From NCBI GenBank assembly GCA_016711825.1, contig JADJSG010000011.1, forward strand, positions 62,001 to 126,000: a stretch of 64,000 bases of DNA. The letters run 5' to 3'. Of this stretch, positions 56,447-64,000 are shown piece by piece. Positions within the stretch are counted from its first letter, which is position 1. Each line of letters starts with the position of its first letter. The position numbers were made by a program, and so were the translations under genes. This DNA is from Bacteroidota bacterium. GTDB taxonomy: Bacteria; Bacteroidota; Bacteroidia; Chitinophagales; Chitinophagaceae. Below the pieces are notes generated by a model. That model did no database searches. It worked only from the letters and a program-made list of their open reading frames with translations, and was not told the DNA's origin.

Positions 56447-57460
56447 TTAGAAAAACACTTCTGTTGCGCCATATCCGTACCTCGTATCATAGTTATTGAC
56501 GTATGTTTTGATACTTTTGGTTTGCTTTTTAATAGATAATATTTTATGTATCGCCTCCTTTAGTGTCCCTTTTCCTACGCCATGTATAAAAACAATCGAA
56601 CGTTGATGGGTTACAGATGCTAATTCAAGGGCACTTTCAAATTCTTTTAATTGAATACTCATTTTTTCAGAAGGTCCAAGTTTGTGTGCATTCTTAACTA
56701 ATTTTTCAATATGGAGGTCAATTTCATATTTACTTTTGTTTAATATATGACTAAAATTAAAATGAGAATCCTGCTTATTTGATATTTTTTTAAGATTGAT
56801 GTCATCATGAATGATGGTTTCGATGGGTTTGGGTTTAATTTCATCGAATAAACAGATACTAAAAAAAGCATGGTTGTCATATTTGATTTTATCTATATAA
56901 TCATATAATTTTTTTGGTTTCAATGTTATGAATGATTCCGTTTCAAGTGCAGGTTGTTTGGTTTCAAAAAATTTATATTGAAAAATAGGACTGTTGGCAA
57001 TATTTTCAAATGCTATATCGTGTATATAAAATTCGCTGTTAGGCAATAATTGGTTTTCAATTTCAAAAAATGTTTCATTTTTATTTTTTGCACTATAACA
57101 GAATGTAAAATCTTTTGGCGTTTCATTATAAAAATAAATCTTTACCCTATCTATCACTTCATCAAATTCATCAATTTTATATTGGGGAAAAAAGACCATG
57201 TAAACGCCAAAAGGTAAAACGCTTTGTCGATTTGTTTTTTTCTCTGATTGAATATTGTCAATATAAAGATTGCTTTGTTTTTTTAACTTGTTTTGATTTA
57301 AAAACCAATTTAAATATGGATGATCAAGGTCTTCAAAAAAAACATGATATATCGCTTTTCCAGATTTAACTTTTGCTGTATTTTTATCTACAATTTCAAG
57401 AATAACCCCTTCTTCCTGATTACTTTTAATATATACTGGGTCACCAACAGAAAATTTCAT
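56447..57460 (-). CDS. DUF2027/Smr domain protein
   Basis: 337 aa. The N terminus KFSVGDPVYIKSNQEEGVILEIVDKNTAKVKSG is an SH3-like domain, the middle matches DUF2027 proteins of Bacteroidota, and residues about 245-337 form an Smr domain (YEIDLHIEKLV, then LELASVTHQRSIVFIHGVGKGTLKEAIHKIL and YGYGATEVFF). Smr domains have nicking or RNA-cleaving activity in MutS2 and other proteins; this protein has no MutS part. It is divergent from the methyltransferase gene. Confidence 0.85.
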   Translation of the reverse strand: MKFSVGDPVYIKSNQEEGVILEIVDKNTAKVKSGKAIYHVFFEDLDHPYLNWFLNQNKLKKQSNLYIDNIQSEKKTNRQSVLPFGVYMVFFPQYKIDEFDEVIDRVKIYFYNETPKDFTFCYSAKNKNETFFEIENQLLPNSEFYIHDIAFENIANSPIFQYKFFETKQPALETESFITLKPKKLYDYIDKIKYDNHAFFSICLFDEIKPKPIETIIHDDINLKKISNKQDSHFNFSHILNKSKYEIDLHIEKLVKNAHKLGPSEKMSIQLKEFESALELASVTHQRSIVFIHGVGKGTLKEAIHKILSIKKQTKSIKTYVNNYDTRYGYGATEVFF

Positions 57461-57472
57461 GAAAAAAATAAT

Positions 57473-57480
57473 TAGGTTTG
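57473..57480 (+). promoter_or_regulatory. TAnnTTTG box of the methyltransferase gene
   Basis: TAGGTTTG ends 18 nt before the ATG at 57499. A frame starting at the TTG inside this box would be longer but is unlikely to be used. Confidence 0.55.
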
Positions 57481-57498
57481 CACAAAGTTAAGCTAGAA

Positions 57499-58155
57499 AT
57501 GAATAAAAAATGGCGTTGGAATGCAGCACAATTTGCAGAACGTAAGTGGTGGCAAAATTACTTAAAAAATAAAGACATTCCTGGCTATTTAAGTTGGAAA
57601 AAGGAATATTGGCAAAATTTATTAAAAAAGTGTACCCATTATTTTAGCATTCATTCAGAGGATTCTATTTTAGATGCAGGTTGTGGTCCTGCAGGTATGT
57701 TTATGTTATTTGAAAATAATAAAACAGTTGCTTTTGACCCATTGATTGATGTTTATGAAACTGACTTACCCCATTTTAAGAAAAATATGTATCCTTATGT
57801 TCATTTTGTGAATGCAGGGTTAGAAGATTTTACCAGTACTGAAAAATTTGACATTTTGTTTTGCATGAATGCAATTAATCATGTACATGATATTGAAAAA
57901 AGCTTTGACCATCTCATTGCATATGCCAATCCAGATGCACATATCATAGTTACCATCGATGCTCATAATCATTCCACTTTTAAGCACCTCTTTAGGTTGT
58001 TGCCAGGTGACATACTTCACCCACATCAATACGATTTGAATGAATACCAGCAAATGCTCATACAAAGGGGGTGTGAAATATTGGGCACCGAACTTCTTAA
58101 ACATGAATTTTTCTTTGACCATTATTTATTGGTTGCGAAGAAAATACGTCGATAA
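57499..58155 (+). CDS. Class I SAM-dependent methyltransferase
   Basis: 218 aa from ATG. Motif I is SILDAGCGPAGMFMLF, then VAFDPLIDVYE gives the acidic residue after strand 2, and FDILFCMNAINHVHDIEKSFDHLIAYANPDAHIIVTIDAH covers motifs II-III. The N terminus (MNKKWRWNAAQFAERKWWQNYLKNKD) is typical of a group of Bacteroidota methyltransferases. Substrate not identifiable. Confidence 0.88.
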   Translation: MNKKWRWNAAQFAERKWWQNYLKNKDIPGYLSWKKEYWQNLLKKCTHYFSIHSEDSILDAGCGPAGMFMLFENNKTVAFDPLIDVYETDLPHFKKNMYPYVHFVNAGLEDFTSTEKFDILFCMNAINHVHDIEKSFDHLIAYANPDAHIIVTIDAHNHSTFKHLFRLLPGDILHPHQYDLNEYQQMLIQRGCEILGTELLKHEFFFDHYLLVAKKIRR

Positions 58156-58369
58156 ATTGAATCGAATATAATAAAATAGTGTGTACATATAGGATGAAAT
58201 ATGCATGAACGCGTTCATTGTATGCTAATTTTTAATTCACCTAAATGATTAATCATACCAGTGTTACATAATAGATTATCTAATGATTATCAGCCGAAGT
58301 TCAATGTAAGTAGGCAATTATTCTTTAAACATCTTCATAAATATATTTGGTATATAAAGGGTATAATGT
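58156..58369. other. Intergenic region after the methyltransferase gene
   Basis: About 210 bp of AT-rich DNA with no gene and no clear terminator for the methyltransferase. Together with the hairpin at 58370-58404 and the stretch up to 58565, this makes about 410 bp free of genes. Confidence 0.4.
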
Positions 58370-58404
58370 AAAAAAGAGCCATCTCAAATTAATGAAATGG
58401 CTCT
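58370..58404 (-). terminator. Terminator of the VWA-protein gene
   Basis: Stem AGAGCCAT/ATGGCTCT with a 14-nt loop and six T on the minus strand. It lies about 160 nt after the VWA gene stop. Confidence 0.7.
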
Positions 58405-58565
58405 AATCACGCAACCAACAATCCAAACGTTTTAGCGAAATGTATAAATGTGAAGTTCTAAGAAATGAATGCTAAATGAATTATTTATAATGTTTTGTAT
58501 TTTTTACGATTAACATTCAAAGAGACAATCTAGATATCAATATTCAACAAAGTCGCTATTCATTT

Positions 58566-59990
58566 TTATTTCTTTTTGGTTCTAATTTGATAGTTTTCAG
58601 ATTTACTTGCTTTTTGCATGACTTTTCTTTCCTCTTCTGCCATAGTAGGCGCCGCATCTACATTCATATCATAACTCATATTGGTAGTTTCTACTCTACG
58701 TAATTCTACCGATTTTTCAAGCAATTGTGGTTTAGATGAAATATAATCTTTATTTTCTTGGACTATTTTTTTTGCTTCATTATAATTCCCTTTATCCACT
58801 TCCTTCATAGCAGTTTCAAGCCTGTCATTTGACACATAAATTGCTACTTGTGTAGAAACCCAATCGCTGAAGTGTTGATTATAAACATTTATATTATTGG
58901 TAAAATCAGACTTGCAAACAATTGCCATTCTTTCTTTTCGTTCGTTGCTTAAATCTGTATACCCCAAAGAAGCTTCAAAAGTAATAGGCTGATTGATTCT
59001 ATTTCCAATAGAATATTTTATAAGCACCCCTTTTGTTTCTTCAGAAAATATATCGTGAAATTTAATAGTCAGCGTTCTGCCCATTTGATCATAATTATAA
59101 CCATATACTTTTTCTACATTGATATAATCGGGAATAGTAATTTTTAATATTGCTTGTTGAGCCACTACTTCCATCAACCCATTGAGTTCTTTCTTAAAGA
59201 TTCCTGCAATGTTTTCGGCATCATTGATAAAGTAATAATTACCCATACCTGTTTCTGCCATTGCTGTCATTAAATCTTCATTGTAATCGGCACCTACCCC
59301 AAAAGTAGATATAGTGATACCGTCTTCATTGTTGTACTTCCTCACGATGCGTTCGATTTGCTTTGGATCAGTAATCCCTTCATTTGCCAAACCATCGCTG
59401 AGTAACAATACACGATTAATATAACCTTCCTGGTAATTTTTTTTGACTAAAGTATAGCCTTTCATAGCACCACCCATCAAATTAGTACCCCCTCTGTCTT
59501 GAATAGCATCAATTTTGTTTTTAATCATTTGTTTGTTATAGGGATGTACCGCATCTTGTAACAGATCTACAGTACCATCATATATTACAACTGATAAATA
59601 ATCGTCTGATTGCATTTGATCTATTACATATTTTGCCGCTTTTTTGGCATTTCTGATTTTTTCGCCAGCCATAGATCCACTTCTATCTATAACTAATGAA
59701 ATATTGAGGGGGCGTCTACTTGCATTGTTATTTTCATATTTTCCAGCTTGAACTTCAGCATAAAAATAGCCTACTTTTTGTTGACTAGTATAATAATCAT
59801 TTTCAAATGACCCTGACAATGTAATATTACCACGTGATTTGCTTTGTTTACTTTGCCCATTGTATTCGATATTGTCATCATTGGGTGAAGTAAATTCTTG
59901 CTGTGTTTGTGGTTTGTAAAATGAAGAAAGGCTTAATACTGAAGCCAAACCGGTGATGAACAGTGTCATCCATAATGAATTCTTTTGCAT
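58566..59990 (-). CDS. VWA domain protein with N-terminal signal or anchor
   Basis: 474 aa. A hydrophobic segment at 7-26 is a signal or anchor. The von Willebrand A domain contains VIDRSGSMAGEKIRNAKKAAKYVIDQM with a complete DxSxS MIDAS motif at 102-106, and LLLSDGLANEGITD gives the second metal residue. After it comes a beta-rich domain (LMEVVAQQAILKITIPDYINVEKVYGY), then a helical tail with charged residues. Similar proteins in Bacteroidota are secreted; binding partner unknown. Upstream, the NadR-like kinase gene diverges. Confidence 0.87.
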   Translation of the reverse strand: MQKNSLWMTLFITGLASVLSLSSFYKPQTQQEFTSPNDDNIEYNGQSKQSKSRGNITLSGSFENDYYTSQQKVGYFYAEVQAGKYENNNASRRPLNISLVIDRSGSMAGEKIRNAKKAAKYVIDQMQSDDYLSVVIYDGTVDLLQDAVHPYNKQMIKNKIDAIQDRGGTNLMGGAMKGYTLVKKNYQEGYINRVLLLSDGLANEGITDPKQIERIVRKYNNEDGITISTFGVGADYNEDLMTAMAETGMGNYYFINDAENIAGIFKKELNGLMEVVAQQAILKITIPDYINVEKVYGYNYDQMGRTLTIKFHDIFSEETKGVLIKYSIGNRINQPITFEASLGYTDLSNERKERMAIVCKSDFTNNINVYNQHFSDWVSTQVAIYVSNDRLETAMKEVDKGNYNEAKKIVQENKDYISSKPQLLEKSVELRRVETTNMSYDMNVDAAPTMAEEERKVMQKASKSENYQIRTKKK

Positions 59991-60098
59991 GATTTAAAAA
60001 TTTTAGTGATTTCACTTTAGGATGTAACCTGTAAAGAAATTCCACAAGAGTAAAGTTGTTTTTTATTTTCTTTAACAATCGTGTTAATTTTACCAATC

Positions 60099-60623
60099 AT
60101 GCCTGAAGTAAAAAAAATTGTCATTATTGGAGGAGAGAGTACAGGAAAATCAACCCTTTGTGCTCAACTTGCTGCACATTACAATACCTCTTGGGTCAGG
60201 GAGTTTGCAAGAGAATTTCTGGAGAAGCAACAATGCACCTATGCTTATTCCGATTTAATAAAAATTGCTCTTGGCCAATTGGCATCAGAAAACATAGCTG
60301 TTAACAAAGCTAATCAATATTTATTTTGCGACACAAACTTGCATGTGATAAAAGTATGGAGTGAACATAAATACAAGCAATGCGACCCTATTATAATTGA
60401 ACAAATTAAACAACAAAAATATGATGCCTATATATTAACATCGCCTGATTTTCCCTGGCAACATGACCCACTCAGGGAACACCCTGAAGAGTCGATGCGT
60501 CAATACTTTTTTATGCTTTATAAAAGTATTCTTGAAAATGAACAAACTCCCTTTTGTATAGTAGATGGAAGCGAACGAAATCGGCTAATACAAGCCATTG
60601 CATTTATAGAAGAACTTTTTTGA
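60099..60623 (+). CDS. NadR-like P-loop kinase (nicotinamide ribose kinase type)
   Basis: 174 aa from the ATG at 60099; an earlier GTG at 60081 would add six residues. IVIIGGESTGKSTLCAQLAAHYNTSWVREFAREFLE contains a Walker A motif (GESTGKST) and the REFAREF signature of the NadR C-terminal kinase domain. FCDTNLHVIKVWSEHKY and LTSPDFPWQHDPLREHPE are further NadR-type segments. In NadR this domain phosphorylates nicotinamide riboside for NAD salvage. The adenylyltransferase domain is absent here. Confidence 0.88.
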   Translation: MPEVKKIVIIGGESTGKSTLCAQLAAHYNTSWVREFAREFLEKQQCTYAYSDLIKIALGQLASENIAVNKANQYLFCDTNLHVIKVWSEHKYKQCDPIIIEQIKQQKYDAYILTSPDFPWQHDPLREHPEESMRQYFFMLYKSILENEQTPFCIVDGSERNRLIQAIAFIEELF

Positions 60624-60632
60624 CAGCAGAAT

Positions 60633-61343
60633 CTATTTTAGGTTATGGTAAACTTTTTGAACATCTTCGTCTTGTTCAATTTTGTCAACGAGTTCAAGCA
60701 CTTCTTTTGCTTGTTCTTCATTTAATTCAACTGTGGTAGAAGGTATCCGAGTAAGTTCAGATTGTATCGGTACAATACCTTTCTTTTCTAAAAAATCACT
60801 CATATTTCCAAAGTCGTTAAAGCTGGTTCGAATAACGATATTGCCATCAGCATCTTCCCCTATCTCTTCCATGCCATAATCAATACCTTCAAGTTCAAGT
60901 TCATCAATATCAATATTTTCATTTTTAATTTTAAACTCACCCATTCGAGTAAACATAAATGCAACGGATCCACTGTTACCCATTACACCCCCACCTTTAT
61001 TGAAAATAGCCCTTACATTAGCCACAGTTCGGGTACCGTTATCGGTGGCCGATTCTACAAGTACGGCTACACCATGTGGTGCAAAACCCTCATAAACGAG
61101 TTCCTCGTAATTGACTAAGTCTTTACCCATCGCTCTTTTGATGGCGGCCTCTACCCTATCTTTAGGCATATTGCATGACTTTGCATTTGCAAAACAACGA
61201 CGTAATGCTGCGTTTGTATTGGGATCGCCACCACCTGCTTTTACTGCTATAGCTATTTCTTTACCAATTCGTGTAAAGTTTTTTGCCATTTTGTCCCAAC
61301 GGGCAAACATAGCCGACTTTCTAACTTCAAAAATTCTACCCAT
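60633..61343 (-). CDS. yebC: YebC/PmpR-family protein
   Basis: 236 aa. The start is GRIFEVRKSAMFARWDKMAKNFTRIGKEIAIAVKAGGGDPNTNAALR, the conserved N-terminal domain with the family-specific NTNxxLR segment; the middle GFAPHGVAVLVESATDNGTRTVANVRAIFNKGGGVMGNSGSVAFMF is highly typical. YebC-type proteins act as transcription regulators and, in several bacteria, help translation of proline-rich motifs. The kinase gene ends 9 nt away, convergent. A TAAATTTG box lies at 61367-61374. Confidence 0.95.
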   Translation of the reverse strand: MGRIFEVRKSAMFARWDKMAKNFTRIGKEIAIAVKAGGGDPNTNAALRRCFANAKSCNMPKDRVEAAIKRAMGKDLVNYEELVYEGFAPHGVAVLVESATDNGTRTVANVRAIFNKGGGVMGNSGSVAFMFTRMGEFKIKNENIDIDELELEGIDYGMEEIGEDADGNIVIRTSFNDFGNMSDFLEKKGIVPIQSELTRIPSTTVELNEEQAKEVLELVDKIEQDEDVQKVYHNLK

Positions 61344-61366
61344 GCTGATTATTTCTTTAAGGAGTG

Positions 61367-61374
61367 CAAATTTA
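61367..61374 (-). promoter_or_regulatory. -7 box of yebC
   Basis: TAAATTTG on the minus strand followed by CACTCCTTAAAG. The ATG lies 23 nt after the box. The CACTCC sequence resembles that after the rpoB and tRNA-Leu promoters. Confidence 0.6.
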
Positions 61375-61475
61375 TTCGTTTTTATAATAAAAATCCTAAT
61401 AAAAACATGCTAATTAAATAAACCATTATATTTATAACTCTTTTAAAGAATAAAACACCCCTTAAAAAATAAAAA

Positions 61476-62195
61476 ATGAATTTCTGTACAAAAATTGTTT
61501 TGGTGCTTTATTGTCTATTTTTAATATCATTTAAGAAAACATCGACCTCTCAAAAATATGTAAAAATTGATCAAAATGTATACATATCAACCACTGAAGT
61601 ATCCAACATTCAATATCGGGCATTTCTTGAATATTTAATAACAAGTCATCAAACAAGTCTCTACCAAAGGTGTATCTATGATTCTTCTCAATGGAATACT
61701 GAACCCATGAAGGAATATTATCATCGTCATGTGGCATATCACCAATATCCTGTTGTTAATATTACACAAGAAGCCATGGAAGCTTATTGCGAATGGTTAA
61801 ACGATCAAGATGAAGCAAAAAGAAATGTAAAATATCGACTCCCTACAGCCAATGAATGGAAAAATGCATATATACTAGGTTATACAGCAGAGAAATTCAA
61901 TAAAGCTCAATCTAAATACTTTCACCATGATACTGTTTTCGATGGTGCCAATATTAAAAATCCTACACAAACAAATGTTGAAAATATGCCAGCACCCGTA
62001 TATGCGTATCCTCCCAATAAAATAGGCATTTACAATCTGATTGGCAATGTGTGCGAATACAATAGTGATGGTACAATACTAGGAGGTAGCTGGGATCAAA
62101 CATTCAGGGAATGTAGTGTAAACCAAACTCAACAATATTCCTTACCCAATCTGCATGTAGGTTTTAGGATTGTCAAAGAAATCATTAAGAAATAA
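61476..62195 (+). CDS. Formylglycine-generating-enzyme-like (SUMF1) secreted protein
   Basis: 239 aa with a signal peptide at 1-25. The body belongs to the FGE-sulfatase fold: VYISTTEVSNIQYRAFLEYL, YPVVNITQEAMEAYCEWLND, YRLPTANEWKNAYILGY and IGIYNLIGNVCEYNSDGTILGGSWDQ, ending LHVGFRIVKE. The active-site cysteine pair of true FGE is not evident, so this is likely a structural relative such as the GldJ/GldK type used in gliding and T9SS, but the length is shorter. No gld genes are nearby. Confidence 0.83.
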   Translation: MNFCTKIVLVLYCLFLISFKKTSTSQKYVKIDQNVYISTTEVSNIQYRAFLEYLITSHQTSLYQRCIYDSSQWNTEPMKEYYHRHVAYHQYPVVNITQEAMEAYCEWLNDQDEAKRNVKYRLPTANEWKNAYILGYTAEKFNKAQSKYFHHDTVFDGANIKNPTQTNVENMPAPVYAYPPNKIGIYNLIGNVCEYNSDGTILGGSWDQTFRECSVNQTQQYSLPNLHVGFRIVKEIIKK

Positions 62196-62305
62196 GTTAT
62201 TGGTGTTTTGATAAGCTACTGTGTACTAATATAAAATATTAATATATGTTGTGGATGGGTTGAATATTTGGGTATTAAAATGTCAACCCTTTTATAATGC
62301 TAATT

Positions 62306-62911
62306 TTATTTTGCCAATGCTAAAATATCTTTGATCGATTCGTAGGTATTTTTTAATTGGAAATTGATATTCTTTTTATTAATCCAAACTGCTTTTTTAA
62401 TACCCTCCTCTATTTGAGGTTTGAGAAATTTATCTTCACTATGCATCAAATACCAAGTAGTTTCTTTAAATACAAATACATTTTCAAGATAAATATGGTA
62501 TGTTTTTGTTAAGGGACCCAGCATTTCCAACTGTTGAATACCAGTCTCTTCAATCACCTCTCTCAATGCACAAGCCGCAATATCTTCACCTTCTTCCAAT
62601 TTCCCTTTAGGCAAATCCCATTTATTTCTGCGATAAATAAACAAATATTCATTCTGATGATTCATCACGAGTCCACCACCCGCTTTGATTACTTTAAAAG
62701 TTTGCGATATTATTTGCATAGACGTTTCTTCATTTCCAACAATTACCAGATGTTCAATTTCTGAAATCATGAGTAAATCAATGCCTTGTTGCAGTTTTTG
62801 TGGGTTAAACCGATAAAGGACCAATGCATTATTGATTGGATATCTGCGTTGTAAATCATTGTAATTATCAGTTAGAAAAATACATTTGTTATTAAATTCA
62901 ATTTTGGTCAT
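62306..62911 (-). CDS. NUDIX hydrolase
   Basis: 201 aa. The N-terminal 80 residues are a separate helical/strand region; the Nudix box GKLEEGEDIAACALREVIEETGI at 103-125 matches G-x5-E-x7-RE-x-x-EE-x-G completely. Such enzymes hydrolyse nucleoside diphosphates linked to another group. It diverges from pyrE. Confidence 0.92.
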   Translation of the reverse strand: MTKIEFNNKCIFLTDNYNDLQRRYPINNALVLYRFNPQKLQQGIDLLMISEIEHLVIVGNEETSMQIISQTFKVIKAGGGLVMNHQNEYLFIYRRNKWDLPKGKLEEGEDIAACALREVIEETGIQQLEMLGPLTKTYHIYLENVFVFKETTWYLMHSEDKFLKPQIEEGIKKAVWINKKNINFQLKNTYESIKDILALAK

Positions 62912-62947
62912 AATTGATAATCATTTGTTTTATTAGGTTACTTAAAG

Positions 62948-62955
62948 TAGGTTTG
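62948..62955 (+). promoter_or_regulatory. TAnnTTTG box of pyrE
   Basis: TAGGTTTG ends 7 nt before the pyrE ATG. Confidence 0.55.
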
Positions 62956-62962
62956 CGCTACT

Positions 62963-63601
62963 ATGAATAGAGAATTTGCAGTAGCAGAAAAACTTTTACA
63001 AATAAACGCAGTAAAATTAAATCTTCAAAATCCATTTACCTGGGCAAGTGGGTGGAAAAGCCCTATTTATTGCGATAATAGAAAAATACTATCCTATCCA
63101 CATGTTAGGGATTTTATAAAAAGCGAAATGACCAATACTGTTTTTACTGAGTTTCCTGATGCGGAAGTAATTGCAGGCGTAGCCACAGCGGGCATTCCAC
63201 ATGGTGTATTGGTGGCTGATTTGCTTACATTACCCTTTGTATATGTAAGATCAAAACCTAAGGAACATGGCATGGGTAATCAAATTGAAGGTGTACTTGA
63301 ACCAGGAAAAAAAGTTGTGGTGATTGAAGATTTGATTAGTACGGGGATGAGCAGTATGCAAGCGGTGGAGGCTTTACAACAAGCTGGTGCTGAAATCATA
63401 GGTATTTGTAGTGTTTTTAATTATGGATTTGATGTCGCAAAAGATTTATTTGCATCCAAGCAGATCAAAATGATTAGTTTGAGTAATTACGACGCATTGG
63501 TATCACTTGCTTTAGAAAAAAATATCATTGATAAAGCTGATGAAAGTCTACTCAAGGAATGGCGTGTAAGTCCTTCAAGCTGGGGACAAAAATCATTGTA
63601 A
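62963..63601 (+). CDS. pyrE: Orotate phosphoribosyltransferase
   Basis: 212 aa. Joins orotate and PRPP to OMP in pyrimidine synthesis. FTWASGWKSPIYCDNRKILSYPHVRDFI is the substrate-side start; AGVATAGIPHGVLVADLLTLPFVYVRSKPKEHGMGNQIEG is the mobile loop; KVVVIEDLISTGMSSMQAVEAL is the PRPP motif. No other pyr gene is adjacent. Confidence 0.95.
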   Translation: MNREFAVAEKLLQINAVKLNLQNPFTWASGWKSPIYCDNRKILSYPHVRDFIKSEMTNTVFTEFPDAEVIAGVATAGIPHGVLVADLLTLPFVYVRSKPKEHGMGNQIEGVLEPGKKVVVIEDLISTGMSSMQAVEALQQAGAEIIGICSVFNYGFDVAKDLFASKQIKMISLSNYDALVSLALEKNIIDKADESLLKEWRVSPSSWGQKSL

Positions 63602-63669
63602 AAGAGCCCTTTAAATTGACTGTTTTTTCATTTAAAAAAACTTTAACGCCCATATTATTTTAGTGTTTA

Positions 63670-63677
63670 TACTTTTG
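63670..63677 (+). promoter_or_regulatory. -7 box of the MoxR gene
   Basis: TACTTTTG, an exact consensus match, ends 22 nt before the ATG. The -33 region is poor. Confidence 0.55.
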
Positions 63678-63699
63678 GGCTCAGAAAATTTTTTTTTAT

Positions 63700-64000
63700 A
63701 TGGAAAATACCACTGTTGATATCAGACAGCTCAATGAAAGAATTAACCAAAAAAGTAGTTTTATAGATTTACTCAACTTAGAAATAGGCAAATCAATTGT
63801 TGGTCAGAAATATATGATTGAGAGACTATTGATTGGCCTTTTAGCACAAGGACATGTGTTGTTAGAAGGGGTGCCAGGTCTCGCAAAAACACTCGCTATA
63901 AAATCATTGGCGCAAGCAATCAATGGCAAGTTTTCACGCATCCAATTTACACCAGATTTATTGCCAGCTGATGTGGTTGGCACAATGATTTATAATCAAC
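63700..64000 (+). CDS. MoxR-family AAA ATPase, partial at the right edge
   Basis: The first 100 residues are visible. GHVLLEGVPGLAKTLAIKSLA contains the Walker A variant (GVPGLAKT) characteristic of MoxR/RavA proteins, after IVGQKYMIERLLIGLLAQ and before FSRIQFTPDLLPADVVGTMIYNQ, the conserved MoxR segment. MoxR ATPases act as chaperones in assembly of complexes, often with downstream DUF58 and VWA genes; those would lie outside the window. The 3' end is cut off. Confidence 0.9.
   Translation, partial: MENTTVDIRQLNERINQKSSFIDLLNLEIGKSIVGQKYMIERLLIGLLAQGHVLLEGVPGLAKTLAIKSLAQAINGKFSRIQFTPDLLPADVVGTMIYNQ

Overview
The window comes from an AT-rich member of the Bacteroidota, most likely a free-living aerobic, Chitinophagales/Saprospirales-like lineage (the exact order is an inference). 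The evidence is type IX secretion (T9SS) sorting domains on several secreted proteins, a TonB-dependent receptor paired with a DUF4249 lipoprotein, DUF1573, heme A synthase of the COX15 type, and repeated use of the Bacteroidota promoter pattern TTTG-N19/20-TAnnTTTG. Most genes are chromosomal housekeeping genes. There is no phage, no insertion sequence, no CRISPR array and no rRNA operon.

Layout. 1-5.8 kb: a partial secreted protein, dnaK, a zeta-toxin-like kinase with a small overlapping partner gene, and a Tat-exported flavin amine oxidase. 5.9-9 kb: fabD, a helix-hairpin-helix protein and an acyl-CoA dehydrogenase. 9.5-14 kb: two choice-of-anchor-V surface proteins, two paralogous small outer-membrane proteins and an ABC-2 permease. 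14.3-20.3 kb: recJ and rpoB. rpoB is a single-gene unit with its own promoter and terminator and no rpoC. 20.4-22.7 kb: a small XRE regulator, a tandem palindromic operator candidate, about 500 bp of nearly pure G/C homopolymer (very probably a sequencing or assembly artefact), then a membrane thioredoxin and a DUF1573 lipoprotein. 23-29.4 kb: rpsO, pnp, an FG-GAP-like lipoprotein, COX15, rnhB and a PhaB-type reductase. 29.6-33.5 kb: ECF sigma factor with anti-sigma/TPR protein, a membrane-anchored response regulator, a universal stress protein and a GNAT enzyme. 33.7-43 kb: phosphohexomutase, dolichyl-phosphate-mannose-synthase-like transferase, DnaQ-like exonuclease, fatty acid desaturase, gcvP and purD. 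43-48.9 kb: TonB receptor/DUF4249 pair, a lipoprotein, trigger factor with a natural six-histidine tail, and tRNA-Leu(UAG). 50-56.4 kb: two tandem T9SS-B proteins of about 990 aa whose 3' two thirds and terminators are almost identical, indicating recent duplication or gene conversion. 56.4-64 kb: Smr protein, methyltransferase, VWA protein, NadR-like kinase, YebC, a sulfatase-modifying-factor-like protein, NUDIX hydrolase, pyrE and the start of a MoxR ATPase.

The points most worth a second look are the isolated rpoB with a promoter start shared with tRNA-Leu and yebC, the homogenised T9SS tandem pair, the G/C homopolymer block next to a regulator with a neat two-site operator, the response regulator tethered by a C-terminal helix, the zeta-like kinase/partner pair, and the many TAnnTTTG boxes lying only 4-9 nt from start codons (possible leaderless mRNAs). 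No clearly new multi-gene system is evident.
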